In this document: positions 6,799 to 6,801 of the stretch, piece by piece
Layout of the letters: each line of letters starts with the position of its first letter
How positions within the stretch are numbered: position 1 is the stretch's first letter
Source: Pirellulaceae bacterium
Lineage (GTDB): Bacteria > Planctomycetota > Planctomycetia > Pirellulales > Pirellulaceae
Direction: 5' to 3'
NCBI GenBank assembly: GCA_013002105.1
Contig: JABDKS010001065.1
Span: 1 to 6,801, forward strand
Length of the DNA stretch: 6,801 nucleotides
Position numbers and translations under genes: made by a program
The notes under the pieces: generated by a model
What the model saw: only the letters and a program-made list of their open reading frames with translations
What the model was told of the DNA's origin: nothing
Databases searched by the model: none

Positions 6799-6801
6799 AC
6801 C

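Overview
The window looks like chromosomal DNA from a planctomycete, most likely a Rhodopirellula-like member of the Pirellulaceae. This is inferred from the style of the exported proteins: long secreted proteins of unknown function with low-complexity linkers, and a large outer-membrane-type barrel protein with a Cys/Pro-rich N-terminus. Moderate GC content and mostly weak Shine-Dalgarno sequences also fit. No 16S or other phylogenetic marker is present, so the assignment is provisional. There are no RNA genes, insertion sequences, CRISPR arrays or phage genes that I can support.

Layout from left to right. Bases 1-1098 (+) hold the 3' part of a gene cut by the left edge. It encodes a paralogue of the next gene. 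Bases 1099-1387 are a convergent intergenic region with two hairpins and no convincing gene. Bases 1388-3079 (-) encode a complete 563-residue exported protein of unknown function. It has an N-terminal part resembling the CsgG/TolB-N style of fold, a conserved central domain somewhat like DUF4384, a Gly-rich linker and a conserved C-terminal domain. Bases 3136-4590 (-) encode an exported trypsin-like serine protease with an intact His-Asp-Ser triad. It has no PDZ domain but carries an unusual C-terminal extension with an internal duplication. Only 56 bases separate the protease stop from the 563-residue gene start, so these two probably form an operon with the protease first. Bases 4591-4868 are a divergent regulatory region with a possible promoter for the protease operon, a 9-base direct repeat and a leader hairpin. 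Bases 4869-6731 (+) encode an exported protein with a four-cysteine motif, a Pro/Thr-rich linker and a predicted outer-membrane beta-barrel ending in Phe. The last 70 bases hold a hairpin that may terminate this gene.

The most interesting unit is the two-gene module: an extracytoplasmic trypsin-like protease plus an exported partner protein, next to a second copy of the partner in convergent orientation. The function is unknown. Proteolytic processing or sensing in the cell envelope is a reasonable inference but is not shown by the sequence. The barrel gene is divergent and need not be functionally linked.
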